From positions 62,001 through 126,000 of the forward strand of contig NZ_VNIP01000006.1 of assembly GCF_008370325.1 (NCBI RefSeq): a DNA stretch of 64,000 nt. Direction: 5' to 3'. The DNA is from Martinezella tropici. Lineage in GTDB: Bacteria > Pseudomonadota > Alphaproteobacteria > Rhizobiales > Rhizobiaceae. The notes under the pieces are model-generated. The model made no database searches, was not told the origin of the DNA, and was given only the letters and a program-made list of their open reading frames with translations. Position 1 is the first letter of the stretch, and the number at the start of each line of letters is the position of its first letter. A program made the translations under genes and the position numbers. Shown here piece by piece: positions 8,928 to 16,984 of this stretch.

Positions 8928-10238
8928 ATGAGCACCGGATTTTTTGGTGACATCAGCAAGATAAAATACGAAGGCCCCGACAGCACCAATCCGCTGGCCT
9001 TCCGCTATTACAACAAGGACGAGGTTGTTGCCGGCAAGCGCATGGAAGACCATCTGCGTTTCGCCGTCGCCTACTGGCACACCTTCACCTGGCCGGGCGG
9101 CGATCCCTTTGGCGGCCAGACCTTCCTGCGCCCGTGGTTCCACGAAACCATGGAAGCCGCCAAGCTGAAGGCTGACGTTGCCTTCGAATTCTTCACCCTG
9201 CTTGGCGCTCCCTACTACTGCTTCCACGATGCCGACGTGCGTCCGGAAGGCAAGAACTTCGCCGAGAACACCAAGAACCTCAACGAGATCGTCGACTACT
9301 TCGCCCAGAAGCAGGCCGAAACCGGCGTGAAGCTGCTTTGGGGTACGGCGAACCTCTTCTCCAACCGCCGCTTCATGTCGGGCGCTGCGACCAATCCGGA
9401 TCCGGACGTCTTCGCCTTCTCGGCTGCGACCGTGAAGACCTGCATGGACGCCACGCACAAGCTCGGCGGCGAAAACTACGTTCTCTGGGGCGGCCGCGAG
9501 GGCTATGAGACGCTGCTCAACACCGACCTGAAGCGGGAAATGGACCAGATGGGCCGCTTCCTCAATCTCGTCGTCGAGTACAAGCACAAGATCGGCTACA
9601 AGGGCACGATCCTGATCGAGCCGAAGCCGCAGGAACCGACCAAGCATCAGTATGACTACGACGTCGCTACGGTCTATGGCTTCCTCAAGAAGTACGGCCT
9701 GGAAAACGAAGTGAAGCTCAATATCGAGCAGGGCCATGCGATCCTCGCCGGCCATTCCTTCGAGCACGAATTGGCGCTCGCCAACGCGCTCGGCGTCTTC
9801 GGCTCCATCGACATGAACCGCAACGACTATCAGTCCGGCTGGGATACCGACCAGTTCCCGAACAACGTTCCGGAAATGACGCTGGCCTATTACCAGGTTC
9901 TGGCAGGCGGCGGCTTCAAGACTGGCGGCACGAACTTCGACGCCAAGCTGCGCCGTCAGTCGCTCGATCCGGAAGACCTGCTCATCGGCCACATCGGTGG
10001 CATGGATTGCTGCGCCCGCGGCCTGAAGGCTGCTGCCAAGATGATCGAGGACAAGGCACTCTCCAAGCCGTTGGCCGACCGTTACGCCGGCTGGGATTCC
10101 GCCGAGGGCCAGAAGCTGCTGCGCGGCGAATACTCGCTCGACCAGATCGCCCAGTGGGTCGAGACCAAGGACGTCAACCCGCAGCCGAAGTCCGGCAAGC
10201 AGGAACTCCTGGAAAACATCGTCAATCGTTACGTTTGA
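8928..10238 (+). CDS. xylA: Xylose isomerase
   Basis: This 436-residue class II xylose isomerase converts D-xylose to D-xylulose using two divalent metal ions in a TIM barrel. Diagnostic segments are present: [10 protein letters not shown] with the catalytic His, the [10 protein letters not shown] loop, a metal-binding Glu in [17 protein letters not shown], the [15 protein letters not shown] region, and the metal-site [17 protein letters not shown]. The start follows AAGGAGA. It completes the xylose pathway with xylB. Its last 10 bases overlap the 3' end of the convergent VOC gene. Confidence 0.97.
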   Translation: MSTGFFGDISKIKYEGPDSTNPLAFRYYNKDEVVAGKRMEDHLRFAVAYWHTFTWPGGDPFGGQTFLRPWFHETMEAAKLKADVAFEFFTLLGAPYYCFHDADVRPEGKNFAENTKNLNEIVDYFAQKQAETGVKLLWGTANLFSNRRFMSGAATNPDPDVFAFSAATVKTCMDATHKLGGENYVLWGGREGYETLLNTDLKREMDQMGRFLNLVVEYKHKIGYKGTILIEPKPQEPTKHQYDYDVATVYGFLKKYGLENEVKLNIEQGHAILAGHSFEHELALANALGVFGSIDMNRNDYQSGWDTDQFPNNVPEMTLAYYQVLAGGGFKTGGTNFDAKLRRQSLDPEDLLIGHIGGMDCCARGLKAAAKMIEDKALSKPLADRYAGWDSAEGQKLLRGEYSLDQIAQWVETKDVNPQPKSGKQELLENIVNRYV

Positions 10239-10633
10239 TCGATAGGTTCGGGAGGCGGTGGTTCATCGCCTCCCGACTTCAGCCTGAAGGCACGGCTGGA
10301 AATGGCTATGGGATTCCCTGAGGGGTCCTTGGCATTGGCGAAGACATAACCGTCGGCCTGGTGCAAGGGGCCGAACACGAGGCCCTCTTCGGCACACTTT
10401 GCGCGGAAAGCTTCGACATGCTCGACGTCGAAGACCAGTTTTACCAGTACCTGACCCATTTTCTGCGCTTTGCCCGCAGGATGGATCATCAGATTGGCGC
10501 CGCCATCCCGCGCCAGCAGTTCGACGATCCGATCGCCCTCCAGACGGAGCGACCTGAAGCCAAAATATTTCTCATAAAAGCTGATCGTCGCTTCGACATC
10601 GCGGACGTAGAGGGTGACTCTGCCGAGTGGCAT
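10229..10633 (-). CDS. VOC (glyoxalase/bleomycin resistance) family protein
   Basis: This 134-residue protein has the vicinal oxygen chelate fold: [26 protein letters not shown] at the start as the first beta-alpha-beta module, and [18 protein letters not shown] in the second module. A proline-rich tail follows. It is 12 bases downstream of the LacI gene on the same strand, so the two are probably co-transcribed. It could be a lyase, isomerase or resistance protein; the substrate cannot be read from the sequence. Confidence 0.85.
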   Translation of the reverse strand: MPLGRVTLYVRDVEATISFYEKYFGFRSLRLEGDRIVELLARDGGANLMIHPAGKAQKMGQVLVKLVFDVEHVEAFRAKCAEEGLVFGPLHQADGYVFANAKDPSGNPIAISSRAFRLKSGGDEPPPPEPIDQT

Positions 10634-10645
10634 CGCTGCGCCTGC

Positions 10646-11671
10646 CTACCGCCGAAAGCGCGCCGGAGCCGCAACCGAGTTTCGCACCACAAGGTCCGGC
10701 CGCAGCAGGATCTCCGTTTCGGCGGGCTCGCCATCCGACAGCAGCTCGAGCAGCAGCGCCATGGCGTGTTTGCCGATGGCGGTGCGCGGCTGCCGGATCG
10801 TCGTCAGCGACGGCGTCATGAAGACGGCCTGCGGCACGTCGTCGAAGCCGGTCACCGAAAAATCCTCAGGGATGTCGTAGCCGCGCGCTTTCAGGCCGAT
10901 CATCACGCCGATCGCGGTCTGATCGTTGACGCACATGAAGGCTGTCGGCAGCGTGTCGCGCATGAAGAGCTGCTCGACGGCGAGCCGCCCGCTTTCGATG
11001 GTGCCGTCGCCTTCGAGCACGATGCGCAGATCGGGGCTGATGCCTGCGGCATCCAAGCCTGCCTCATAACCCGTGCGCCGGCGGCTATAGGCAAGGCGAG
11101 TGCGGGAATCGCCGACGAATGCAATCCTGCGATGACCCTCGGTAATCAGGAGATCGATGGCCTTGCGCGCGCCTGCGACATCGTCAACGCCGACATAGGG
11201 AATGCCGCCATTGAAGACCGGCTCGAAAACGCCGACGCTCGGCGGCAGCCGCGCCGTCATCGTCTGATGCCCGAAGGGCAGGATGCCGGTGAAGAGGATC
11301 AGTCCGGCCGCCTGGTTGGAATTCAGGAACTTCAGATATTCGAGCCCGCGCTGCGCATCGTTCTGTGTGTGGCCGATGAGGATACCATAGCCGTGCGAAC
11401 GCGCCTCATTCTCCAGGCCGATAAGAATATTGGAGAAATTCGGGTCGCCGATATCGGGTGCGACGACGAGAATCATGTTCGATCGGCCGAGCCGGAGGCT
11501 GCGCGCCATGGCATTGGTGGTATAGCCAGTAATGGCGATCGCCTGATTGACTTTCAGCCGCGTCGAATTGGCGACTTTCTCCGGCATATGGATTGCCCGC
11601 GAAACCGTTGCTATCGAAACATTGGCAATTCGGGCGACGTCTTCGATAGTTGCGGGCGTGGAATTCGACAC
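10646..11671 (-). CDS. LacI family repressor of the divergent sugar ABC transporter
   Basis: This 341-residue regulator begins at a GTG (VSNSTPATIEDVARIANVS). The open frame extends further upstream, but this start puts the helix-turn-helix at residues 6-25 and gives the standard family length. Segments such as YVGVDDVAGARKAI and VTGFDDVPQAVFMTPSLTTI are typical of the LacI effector domain. It is divergent from the ABC genes, and two 14-bp palindromes lie between them. It likely represses the transporter and perhaps the isomerase gene at 15708, which has a similar site. Confidence 0.9.
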   Translation of the reverse strand: MSNSTPATIEDVARIANVSIATVSRAIHMPEKVANSTRLKVNQAIAITGYTTNAMARSLRLGRSNMILVVAPDIGDPNFSNILIGLENEARSHGYGILIGHTQNDAQRGLEYLKFLNSNQAAGLILFTGILPFGHQTMTARLPPSVGVFEPVFNGGIPYVGVDDVAGARKAIDLLITEGHRRIAFVGDSRTRLAYSRRRTGYEAGLDAAGISPDLRIVLEGDGTIESGRLAVEQLFMRDTLPTAFMCVNDQTAIGVMIGLKARGYDIPEDFSVTGFDDVPQAVFMTPSLTTIRQPRTAIGKHAMALLLELLSDGEPAETEILLRPDLVVRNSVAAPARFRR

Positions 11672-11765
11672 TGCGCTCTGCCTTGGGTCTCGTCTGGGGC
11701 TGGAGACTACACAGACTTCGGTGGAGGTCAAAGGTGACCGCGAAAATTTATGCGATATCCAACGA

Positions 11766-11779
11766 TGTAAACCTTTACA
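11766..11779. promoter_or_regulatory. LacI-type operator A of the sugar transporter
   Basis: TGTAAACCTTTACA consists of perfect 6-bp inverted half-sites (TGTAAA / TTTACA) around a CC centre. Its centre lies 21 bp, about two helical turns, from the second copy. Confidence 0.8.
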
Positions 11780-11786
11780 CAGATTA

Positions 11787-11800
11787 TGTAAAGGTTTACA
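11787..11800. promoter_or_regulatory. LacI-type operator B of the sugar transporter
   Basis: TGTAAAGGTTTACA is the exact reverse complement of operator A. It lies 37 bases before the ABC ATPase start. The tandem arrangement suggests cooperative binding on one face of the helix. Confidence 0.8.
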
Positions 11801-11837
11801 CAGCATAGAAAGCGGGTGGGACCGCAGGGAGGATTCA

Positions 11838-13361
11838 ATGAGTTCGGAAGCCGTCGACGGTACGGTCGTGCTGTCTGCGAGAGGGATATCGAAATCCTTC
11901 AACGGCGTGCAGGTGCTGTTCAGCGTCAACTTCGATCTTCGGGCTGGCGAGATCCATGCGCTCATGGGCGAAAACGGCGCCGGCAAGTCGACGCTGGTCA
12001 AGGTCCTGTCCGGTTTCGAGCAGCCGACCTCCGGCGAGATTTTGCTCGACGGCAAGCCGGTGAAGCTGCCGCCGAACGGAGCCGCCGAGGCGCTCGGCAT
12101 CGTCATCATCCATCAGGAATTCAATCTTGCGGAGCATCTGACCGTTACCGAGAGCCTGTTTCTCGGCCGCGAAGTTACGCGCTTGGGTGTGCTCGATCGC
12201 AAGTATATGCGGGCCGAAACGCGGCGCGTGCTCGACCTTCTCGGCTCGCATGTCGACGAGAACGCCATAATCAGCACGCTCTCCATCGCCGACAAGCAGA
12301 TGGTGGAGATCGCCAAGGCGATCAGCCGTGATGCGCGCATCGTCTTCATGGACGAGCCGACCGCCGTTCTTTCGCGCGAGGAGACCAATTTCCTGTTCAA
12401 GCAGGTACGCAAGCTGCGCGATCAGGGAACGAGTTTCGTCTTCGTCTCCCATAAGCTCGATGAGGTCATGGAACTGACGGATCGGGTCACGGTGCTGCGC
12501 GACGGCCAATGGGTGAAGACATCGCCGACCTCGCTGCTCGACGGCGAATCGATCGCCCAGCTGATGGTCGGGCGCGAGCTCTCGAGCCTCTATCCGGCCA
12601 AGAACGAGCCCGATGTCGACGAAAAGGTGGTGCTTAGCGTTGTCTCCCTTTCGACGGGCTACGTCCATGATGCAAGCTTCGAGCTGCGCAAGGGCGAGAT
12701 ATTAGGCTTTTCCGGCATGATCGGCTCGGGCCGGACAGAGCTGATGGAGGCAATCGTCGGTCTGCGCTCGCGCGCTGCCGGCGACGTCGTTGCCAACGGC
12801 CAAACGGTGCCGGCGCATGACGTGCATGCGGCCATCGACGCCGGGCTTGCCTATATGACCAAGGACCGCAAGTCGAAGGGGTTGCTTCTGAATTCGGGCA
12901 TGGTCGTCAATCTGACCCTGCAGTCGCTCGACCGACACGGCAAGTTCGGCTATCTGAGCGCCTCCAGCGAGGCCGATGCGCTGGCGCGGGCGCGCCGCCG
13001 CTTCGACATCCGGGTGAGGGACGGAAATATCGTTGCCGGCCGCATGTCCGGCGGCAACCAGCAGAAGCTGCTGCTGGCGAAGGTCATGGAGACCGAGCCG
13101 CAGATCGTCATCATCGACGAGCCGACCCGCGGCATCGACGTCGGCACGAAGCAGCAGATCTATCATTTCATTTCGGCGCTGGCGCGCGACGGGCACTCGA
13201 TCATCGTCATCTCTTCGGAAATGCCCGAGGTGATCGGGCTGTGCACGCGGATCGCGGTCATGCGCGAGGGCCGGATCGTCGGCGTGCTCGAAGGCGAAGA
13301 GATCTCCGAGCAGGAAATTATGCGTTATGCGGCGGGCCTGAAGAAAAAGACCGCTGCCTGA
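11838..13361 (+). CDS. Sugar ABC transporter ATP-binding protein (RbsA/XylG type)
   Basis: This 507-residue protein holds two fused ABC domains, as in monosaccharide importers of the CUT2 group. Domain 1 has Walker A GENGAGKST and Walker B with MDEPTAVLS. Domain 2 has the degenerate P-loop SGMIGSGRTEL, a full signature SGGNQQKLLLAKV, and IDEPTRGIDVG. The ATG at 11838 follows GGGAGG; the longer open frame upstream covers the operators and is not coding. It is the first gene of an ATPase-permease-binding protein operon. The degenerate second P-loop is normal for this family. Confidence 0.94.
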   Translation: MSSEAVDGTVVLSARGISKSFNGVQVLFSVNFDLRAGEIHALMGENGAGKSTLVKVLSGFEQPTSGEILLDGKPVKLPPNGAAEALGIVIIHQEFNLAEHLTVTESLFLGREVTRLGVLDRKYMRAETRRVLDLLGSHVDENAIISTLSIADKQMVEIAKAISRDARIVFMDEPTAVLSREETNFLFKQVRKLRDQGTSFVFVSHKLDEVMELTDRVTVLRDGQWVKTSPTSLLDGESIAQLMVGRELSSLYPAKNEPDVDEKVVLSVVSLSTGYVHDASFELRKGEILGFSGMIGSGRTELMEAIVGLRSRAAGDVVANGQTVPAHDVHAAIDAGLAYMTKDRKSKGLLLNSGMVVNLTLQSLDRHGKFGYLSASSEADALARARRRFDIRVRDGNIVAGRMSGGNQQKLLLAKVMETEPQIVIIDEPTRGIDVGTKQQIYHFISALARDGHSIIVISSEMPEVIGLCTRIAVMREGRIVGVLEGEEISEQEIMRYAAGLKKKTAA

Positions 13362-13422
13362 ACGGGCGGCACAGGGCAGGGCGAATTCCCAGAAGTCATG
13401 GGACGGGAGGTTGGTTTTGGTT

Positions 13423-14433
13423 ATGAGCGTGGGTGAAGACAGCAGCGGAAAAGCCGGTCGGCGGGGGCGCTCCTGGCGGGATGTCGATCTCAGGGCCGTT
13501 GCGCCGTTTGCAGCGCTGGTGCTGCTTCTGATCGTAGGCGCACTGGTCAACCCGAATTTCATCGGCATCACCAATCTCACCAATGTCGCGACGAGATGCG
13601 CCTATATTGCGATCATCGCTGTCGGTACCACTTTCGTCATCTCGGCGGGTGATCTCGATCTGTCTGTCGGCGCGATGGTTGCCTTCGTCGCAAGCCTGAT
13701 GATCCTCCTGATGAATTCGGGTGTTATCGCCGATCCCGCCCTGATGTTGGCCGCCGCCGTGCTGTTTTCGATCGTCGCCGGCATATTGTGCGGCCTGGCC
13801 AACGGCCTGATCACGACCATGGGTAAGATCGAGCCGTTCATCGCGACCCTCGGCACCATGGGCGTCTACCGCGGCTTGACGACCTGGCTGTCGCAGGGCG
13901 GCGCAATCACCTTGCGACCGGCGGATCTGCAGGCGCTCTACAAGCCTGCCTACTACGGCTCGGTGCTTGGTGTGCCGGTACCGATCGTGGTCATCCTTGT
14001 CGTCACCGGCATTGCGGCCTTCATTCTCTACCGCACCCGTTATGGGCGACACGTCATCGCCGTCGGCTCCAATCGCGATGTTGCGCGCTATTCCGGCGTA
14101 GCAGTCAACCGCGTGCGTACCATCGCCTTCGTCATCCAGGGCCTGTGCGTAGCAATCGCCGTGCTTCTCTATGTGCCGCGGCTTGGCTCGACGTCGGCGA
14201 CGACGGGAAGCTTGTGGGAGCTGCAGGCGATCACCGCCGTGGTCGTCGGCGGCACGGCGCTGAAGGGCGGAGCGGGCAGGGTATGGGGCACGATCTGTGG
14301 CGCCTTCATCCTTGAGCTGGTCGGCAACATCATGCTGCTTTCCAATTTTATCAGCGAGTATCTGCTCAGTGCGATCCAGGGCGCGATCATCATTATCGCC
14401 ATGCTGGTTCAGCGCTCGCTTGCTCGCAAATAG
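13423..14433 (+). CDS. Sugar ABC transporter permease (RbsC type)
   Basis: This permease of about 336 residues belongs to the BPD_transp_2 family, with about 8-10 hydrophobic segments. It shows the conserved stretch ISAGDLDLSVGAMVAF and the EAA-like cytoplasmic loop with GSNRDVARYSGVAVNRVR. In-frame TTG codons at 13411 and 13417 are possible starts, but the ATG at 13423 has GGGAGG 12 bases upstream and is preferred. It is 61 bases after the ATPase gene and works with the neighbouring ATPase and binding protein. The imported sugar is unknown. Confidence 0.92.
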   Translation: MSVGEDSSGKAGRRGRSWRDVDLRAVAPFAALVLLLIVGALVNPNFIGITNLTNVATRCAYIAIIAVGTTFVISAGDLDLSVGAMVAFVASLMILLMNSGVIADPALMLAAAVLFSIVAGILCGLANGLITTMGKIEPFIATLGTMGVYRGLTTWLSQGGAITLRPADLQALYKPAYYGSVLGVPVPIVVILVVTGIAAFILYRTRYGRHVIAVGSNRDVARYSGVAVNRVRTIAFVIQGLCVAIAVLLYVPRLGSTSATTGSLWELQAITAVVVGGTALKGGAGRVWGTICGAFILELVGNIMLLSNFISEYLLSAIQGAIIIIAMLVQRSLARK

Positions 14434-14500
14434 TGAATAGCCGGGTAGGGGGCGCCCGGTTCTTGGTGACAAGGCCCTGTCTCTATCTGGGAGGAAGAAC

Positions 14501-15448
14501 ATGCGAAAAAGACTATTGGGCGTGGCCGTCGTGATGGCGGCTCTGGCCGGCACGGTCCATGCCGCGGACAAGAAGGTAACGATCGGCGTTTCCATTCCGG
14601 CAGCCGACCACGGCTGGACCTCGGGCGTGGTGTTTCATGCCGAGCGCGTCGCCAAGCTGTTGATGGCGGAGCATCCGGGGCTCAACGTCATCGTCAAGAC
14701 TTCGCCTGACGCTGCGAGCCAGGCCAATGCCGTACAGGACCTCGAGACACAAGGCATCGATGCTCTCGTGATCCTGCCGTCGGATCCGGATCCGCTCGTC
14801 AACGCCATCAAGGAAGTCAAGGACAAGGGCAAGTTCGTAGCGCTCGTCGACCGTGCGCCGAGCAACAACGACAATTCCGTCCGTGACCTCTATGTCGCCG
14901 GCAACAATCCGGCGCTTGGCCAGACCGCGGGCGAATACATCAAGAAGAATACGCCGGATGCTCAGGTCGTCGTCATCCGCGGCCTGCCGATCCCGATCGA
15001 CCAGCAGCGCCAGGATGGCTTCGACAAGGGCATCGCGGGCTCGAACGTCAAGGTTCTCGACCGTCAATACGGCAACTGGAACCGCGACGACGCCTTCAAG
15101 GTGATGCAGGATTACCTGACCAAGTTCCCGAAGATCGACGTCGTCTGGTGCCAGGATGACGACATGGCCGTCGGCGTTCTGCAGGCAATCGACCAGGCCA
15201 AGCGCACCGACATCAAATATGTCGTCGCCGGCGCCGGTTCGAAGGACATGATCAAGAAGGTCATGGATGGCGACAAGCTGATCCCCGTCGACGTGCTCTA
15301 TCCGCCGGCCATGATCGGCACGGCCATGGAGCTGACCGCCGCCAATTTCTACGATCAGGTTCCGGTCCGCGGCAGTTACATCCTCGATGCGACGCTCGTC
15401 ACGAAGGATAACGCCAAGGACTTCTACTTCGCCGAATCACCATTCTGA
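14501..15448 (+). CDS. Periplasmic sugar-binding protein of the ABC importer
   Basis: This 315-residue solute-binding protein of the RbsB/Peripla_BP_4 family has a signal peptide (residues 1-21, cut after VHA-AD). The mature start TIGVSIPAADHGW is typical of ribose/rhamnose/galactitol-type binders. Family elements include GIDALVILPSDPDPL and WCQDDDMAVGVLQAI. The ATG follows GGGAGGAAG. A terminator 20 bases after the stop closes the three-gene transporter operon. The ligand is probably a monosaccharide or polyol, not identifiable from sequence alone. Confidence 0.93.
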   Translation: MRKRLLGVAVVMAALAGTVHAADKKVTIGVSIPAADHGWTSGVVFHAERVAKLLMAEHPGLNVIVKTSPDAASQANAVQDLETQGIDALVILPSDPDPLVNAIKEVKDKGKFVALVDRAPSNNDNSVRDLYVAGNNPALGQTAGEYIKKNTPDAQVVVIRGLPIPIDQQRQDGFDKGIAGSNVKVLDRQYGNWNRDDAFKVMQDYLTKFPKIDVVWCQDDDMAVGVLQAIDQAKRTDIKYVVAGAGSKDMIKKVMDGDKLIPVDVLYPPAMIGTAMELTAANFYDQVPVRGSYILDATLVTKDNAKDFYFAESPF

Positions 15449-15468
15449 TCGGCTGATCCTGACAGATG

Positions 15469-15496
15469 CGCCCGCCGGTTCTGGCGGGCGTTTTTT
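15469..15496 (+). terminator. Rho-independent terminator of the ABC operon
   Basis: The stem CGCCCGCC / GGCGGGCG has a GGTTCT loop and is followed by six T residues. Confidence 0.92.
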
Positions 15497-15668
15497 ATGC
15501 GGCTGCCGCTTCGTTTCGCATCCTGTGGTAATTTTTGCGGCACGTACCTCTTGCCGTCGGCCACGGGCCGTGATTAGGTCACGGGGCATTCGACTTTCAG
15601 CCCGACGACCCTATAGTTTTTTGAGGTTACGGCATCCAAGCCGCCTCGGATGCGGGTTGGAAAGGCAT

Positions 15669-15682
15669 CGGAAACGTTTACA
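15669..15682. promoter_or_regulatory. LacI-type operator before the isomerase gene
   Basis: CGGAAACGTTTACA matches the ABC-operon operators at 11 of 14 positions and has the classic AAACGTTT core. It lies 25 bases before the isomerase start, close to its ribosome binding site. Confidence 0.6.
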
Positions 15683-15707
15683 GAACGCGATTAGGGAGGA
15701 ATTACTG

Positions 15708-16760
15708 ATGAAGACGATCAAGGGTCCGGGCCTGTTTCTCGGCCAGTTCGCCGGTGATACGGCGCCATTCAACTCGTGGGATTCGATTACGAAATGGGCT
15801 GCCGATGCCGGCTATATCGGCGTGCAGGTTCCGACCTGGGCAGGCCAGCTCATCGACCTGAAGAAGGCGGCCTCCTCGAAGGATTATTGCGACGAATTCG
15901 CCGGCGTCGCCCGCGCCAACGGCGTCGAGGTCACCGAGCTTTCCACCCACCTCCAGGGCCAGCTGGTCGCCGTGCATCCTGCCTATGACGAAGCCTTCGA
16001 CGGCTTTGCAGCGCCGGAAGTGCGAGGCAATCCGAAGGCGCGCCAGGAATGGGCCGTCGAGCAGGTGAAGATGGCGCTGACGGCTTCCAAGCATCTCGGC
16101 ATCAAGGCGCATGCGACCTTTTCGGGCGCGCTTGCCTGGCCCTTCATCTATCCCTGGCCGCAGCGCCCGGCCGGTCTCGTCGAAACCGCCTTCGAGGAGC
16201 TTGCGCGCCGCTGGACGCCGATCCTCAACCATGCCGACGAAAACGGCGTCGACGTCTGCTACGAAATCCATCCCGGCGAAGACCTGCATGACGGCATTAC
16301 CTTCGAGATGTTCCTGGAGCGCGTGAAGAACCATCCGCGCGCCAACATGCTCTACGATCCCTCGCATTACGTCCTGCAATGCCTCGACTACCTCGAGAAC
16401 ATCGACATCTACAAAGACCGCATCAAGATGTTCCACGTCAAGGATGCGGAGTTCAATCCGACCGGGCGTCAGGGCGTTTATGGCGGCTATCAGGGCTGGG
16501 TCGAACGTGCTGGCCGCTTCCGTTCGCTGGGCGACGGCCAGGTCGATTTCGGCGCCGTCTTCTCGAAGATGACTGCCAACAATTTTGACGGCTGGGCCGT
16601 GGTCGAATGGGAATGCGCGCTGAAGCATCCTGAAGACGGCGCACGGGAAGGCTCCGAATTTGTCAAGGCGCACATCATCCGTGTCACGGAAAAGGCTTTC
16701 GACGATTTTGCCGGCAGCGGCACGGACCAGGCGGCCAACCGGCGCATGCTGGGGCTGTAA
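15708..16760 (+). CDS. Sugar phosphate isomerase/epimerase family TIM-barrel protein
   Basis: This 350-residue protein of the AP endonuclease 2-like TIM-barrel family starts at the ATG at 15708 after AGGGAGGA. The open frame extends upstream but is not coding there. Candidate metal ligands are seen in CYEIHPGEDLHDG, DPSHYVLQ, KMFHVKDAEF and VVEWECALKHPEDG. The family includes 3-keto-glycoside-cleaving enzymes and inositol-type isomerases as well as epimerases. It pairs with the Gfo/Idh/MocA dehydrogenase 224 bases downstream. A redox step followed by elimination or isomerisation on the imported sugar is inferred. Confidence 0.88.
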   Translation: MKTIKGPGLFLGQFAGDTAPFNSWDSITKWAADAGYIGVQVPTWAGQLIDLKKAASSKDYCDEFAGVARANGVEVTELSTHLQGQLVAVHPAYDEAFDGFAAPEVRGNPKARQEWAVEQVKMALTASKHLGIKAHATFSGALAWPFIYPWPQRPAGLVETAFEELARRWTPILNHADENGVDVCYEIHPGEDLHDGITFEMFLERVKNHPRANMLYDPSHYVLQCLDYLENIDIYKDRIKMFHVKDAEFNPTGRQGVYGGYQGWVERAGRFRSLGDGQVDFGAVFSKMTANNFDGWAVVEWECALKHPEDGAREGSEFVKAHIIRVTEKAFDDFAGSGTDQAANRRMLGL

Positions 16761-16767
16761 TCCGAAT

Positions 16768-16930
16768 CCTTCGCCCCGCAAGTGCGGGGGAGAAGGTGGA
16801 CTCAAACGATTGAGCGGAGCGAAATCGTTTGAGGACGGATGAGGGCCCTTCTCGCTATTTTCACCAATTCAGAGCTTGCAGAAGGCTCGGCCCCTCACCC
16901 TAACCCTCTCCCCGCAGGCGGGGAGAGGGG
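16768..16930. repeat. Mosaic palindromic intergenic element (RIME-like), copy 2
   Basis: Three hairpins are visible: CCTTC...GAAGG around 16768-16796, an 11-bp perfect stem CTCAAACGATT / AATCGTTTGAG at 16801-16833, and a 12-bp stem at 16904-16929 preceded by GCCCCTCACCCTAA. The last module matches copy 1 at 8834-8873 in reverse orientation. Confidence 0.75.
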
Positions 16931-16984
16931 ACGATTGCGGCAGGCGATCGCGTTCATACAATTCAATTCATTCAGGAGGACAAA

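Noticed and set aside
10361..11737. A 458-residue open frame antisense to the VOC and LacI genes
   Set aside because: It spans two genes and their operator region and has no family signature. The sense genes are well supported.
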